A stretch of DNA of 32,543 nt from JBBSIN01 sp038232055 (lineage in GTDB: Bacteria; Actinomycetota; Actinomycetes; JADGOV01), in assembly GCA_038232055.1 (NCBI GenBank), contig JBBSIN010000025.1:1-32543 (forward strand). The letters are read 5' to 3'. Position 1 is the first letter of the stretch. Every line of letters starts with the position of its first letter. The notes under the pieces are model-generated. The model was not told the DNA's origin and made no database searches. It saw only the letters and a list, made by a program, of their open reading frames with translations. Shown here one piece after another: positions 31,995-32,543 of this stretch. The position numbers were made by a program, and so were the translations under genes.

Positions 31995-32138
31995 GCGGAA
32001 GAACAAGATCTCGTCGAACGGCTCGGCTAGGCGTTCTTCGCTCACCCCGTCACCATCGACGTAGAGGCGCTCAAAGATCGCCTGATTGAGCAAGCGGCGA
32101 CCGGCCAGCCGCCTGTGCGACGCTCCCCGAACCGGCGA
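31995..32138 (-). pseudogene. C-terminal remnant of a serine site-specific recombinase
   Basis: The minus-strand frame reads RRLLNQAIFERLYVDGDG, then VSEERLAEPFDEIL, matching the end of the large serine recombinase/resolvase family (RRxxNQAxFxxxYxDxDG...LAEPF). The frame is closed by a TGA at 32139-32141 just upstream, so the catalytic N-terminal and most of the recombinase domain are lost. Downstream the frame drifts without similarity into the antisense of the tRNA. It is a relic of an integrated element beside tRNA-Ala. Confidence 0.6.
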
Positions 32139-32262
32139 TCACGCTGAGCCGAGCAGTAGCGCGCTGGCCACCAGGGCTGTCCGCCGCTTCGTCCTCCGCG
32201 TACCCCGTCGTGCTGAGGTGTCTTGCAGAGCGTGACGCATCACCGCCGCCTCCCAAAAGGCC

Positions 32263-32280
32263 GGGGGGGGGGGGGGGGGG
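32263..32280. repeat. homopolymer tract of 18 G
   Basis: An uninterrupted run of G between CC and TAGCC. It is by far the longest mononucleotide run in the window and is not inside a recognisable gene. Confidence 0.8.
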
Positions 32281-32316
32281 TAGCCCTCGATGGGCGGGTC
32301 CCCCGGTCCAGCGCGT

Positions 32317-32339
32317 CAGCCGGCGGGCCGCGCCGGCTG
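32317..32339. repeat. 9-bp inverted repeat (hairpin)
   Basis: CAGCCGGCG (32317-32325) and CGCCGGCTG (32331-32339) with a 5-nt loop GGCCG. No U tract follows. Confidence 0.55.
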
Positions 32340-32355
32340 GAGTCTGACACACGCA

Positions 32356-32407
32356 GCGCCCGGCCGACACAGTTTCGCAGGATTGGTAGAGGACGTCGGC
32401 CGGGCGC
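32356..32407. repeat. perfect 13-bp inverted repeat with 26-bp spacer
   Basis: GCGCCCGGCCGAC (32356-32368) and GTCGGCCGGGCGC (32395-32407). The spacing suits a protein-binding or recombination site better than a tight hairpin, but no function is shown. Confidence 0.6.
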
Positions 32408-32543
32408 CCTCAGGCAAGATCACTGGTCCGGCACGGGCAACCGCAGCCACGCTGCGAGCGACCCTCTATCCCCTGCGGCCAGCGGTCCTCGCGTCGCGTG
32501 GTCGAGCGTTGTCTCGGTCGACCAGTTGCAGCCGCGTCTAGAC

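Larger units (their letters stand above)
32139..32543. other. non-coding, degraded accessory DNA at the right edge
   Basis: About 400 bp with no ORF I can support on either strand; short open frames have no recognisable motifs. It holds an 18-G tract and two inverted repeats, listed separately. It is most likely decayed mobile-element DNA continuing beyond the window. Confidence 0.5.

Noticed and set aside
32290..32541. 83-aa + strand open frame near the right edge
   Set aside because: No ribosome site, no similarity that I recognise, and it runs through inverted repeats.

Overview
The window is a GC-rich stretch of a bacterial chromosome. Gene content and order (clpX, valS, folC, ndk, mreBCD, a class B PBP, rodA, a radical SAM pair, RNase E/G, rplU, rpmA, obg, nadD, rsfS, tRNA-Ala) are those of an actinobacterium (Actinomycetota). 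Many GTG starts, 1-4 nt stop/start overlaps and several TANNNT boxes sitting 6-9 nt before a start codon (probable leaderless transcripts) fit this. I cannot name the genus. All convincing genes but two are on the + strand.

Region by region: (1) 1-6385 is housekeeping: the 3' part of clpX, a secreted zinc metalloprotease with its own terminator, then valS-folC-ndk. (2) 6477-12139 is the cell-elongation operon mreB-mreC-mreD-pbp2(mrdA)-rodA. (3) 12140-13466 is a small accessory island: two short tandem duplications and one minus-strand gene (AbiEi-like N-terminus plus a DUF559 nuclease-like domain) between two related palindromic elements. (4) 13467-20719 is an RNA/ribosome operon: the uncharacterised radical SAM protein (TIGR03960-like) and its linked partner (TIGR03936-like), RNase E/G with a long disordered N-terminus, L21, L27 and Obg. 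(5) 20720-28675 interrupts the usual obg-to-nadD neighbourhood. It starts with hairpins and the amputated 5' end of a 3-hydroxyisobutyrate/tartronate-semialdehyde reductase gene, then a very tight operon aceB-glcD-glcE-glcF-lctP. This encodes uptake of glycolate (or lactate), oxidation to glyoxylate and condensation with acetyl-CoA to malate. (6) 28699-29271 (minus) is a small secreted RTX-repeat protein. (7) 29385-31704 is a PaaK-type CoA ligase coupled to nadD and rsfS. (8) 31795-31870 is tRNA-Ala(GGC), followed by about 670 bp of degraded mobile-element DNA: a serine-recombinase C-terminal relic, several perfect inverted repeats and an 18-G tract.

The most interesting items are the uncharacterised radical SAM pair wired into the RNase E/L21/L27/Obg operon, the compact glycolate-to-malate operon with a relic of the competing glycerate route beside it, the family of GATCATG...CATGATC palindromes, and a tRNA-Ala with C instead of the near-universal U at position 33. 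No CRISPR array, intact insertion sequence or classical defence island is visible.
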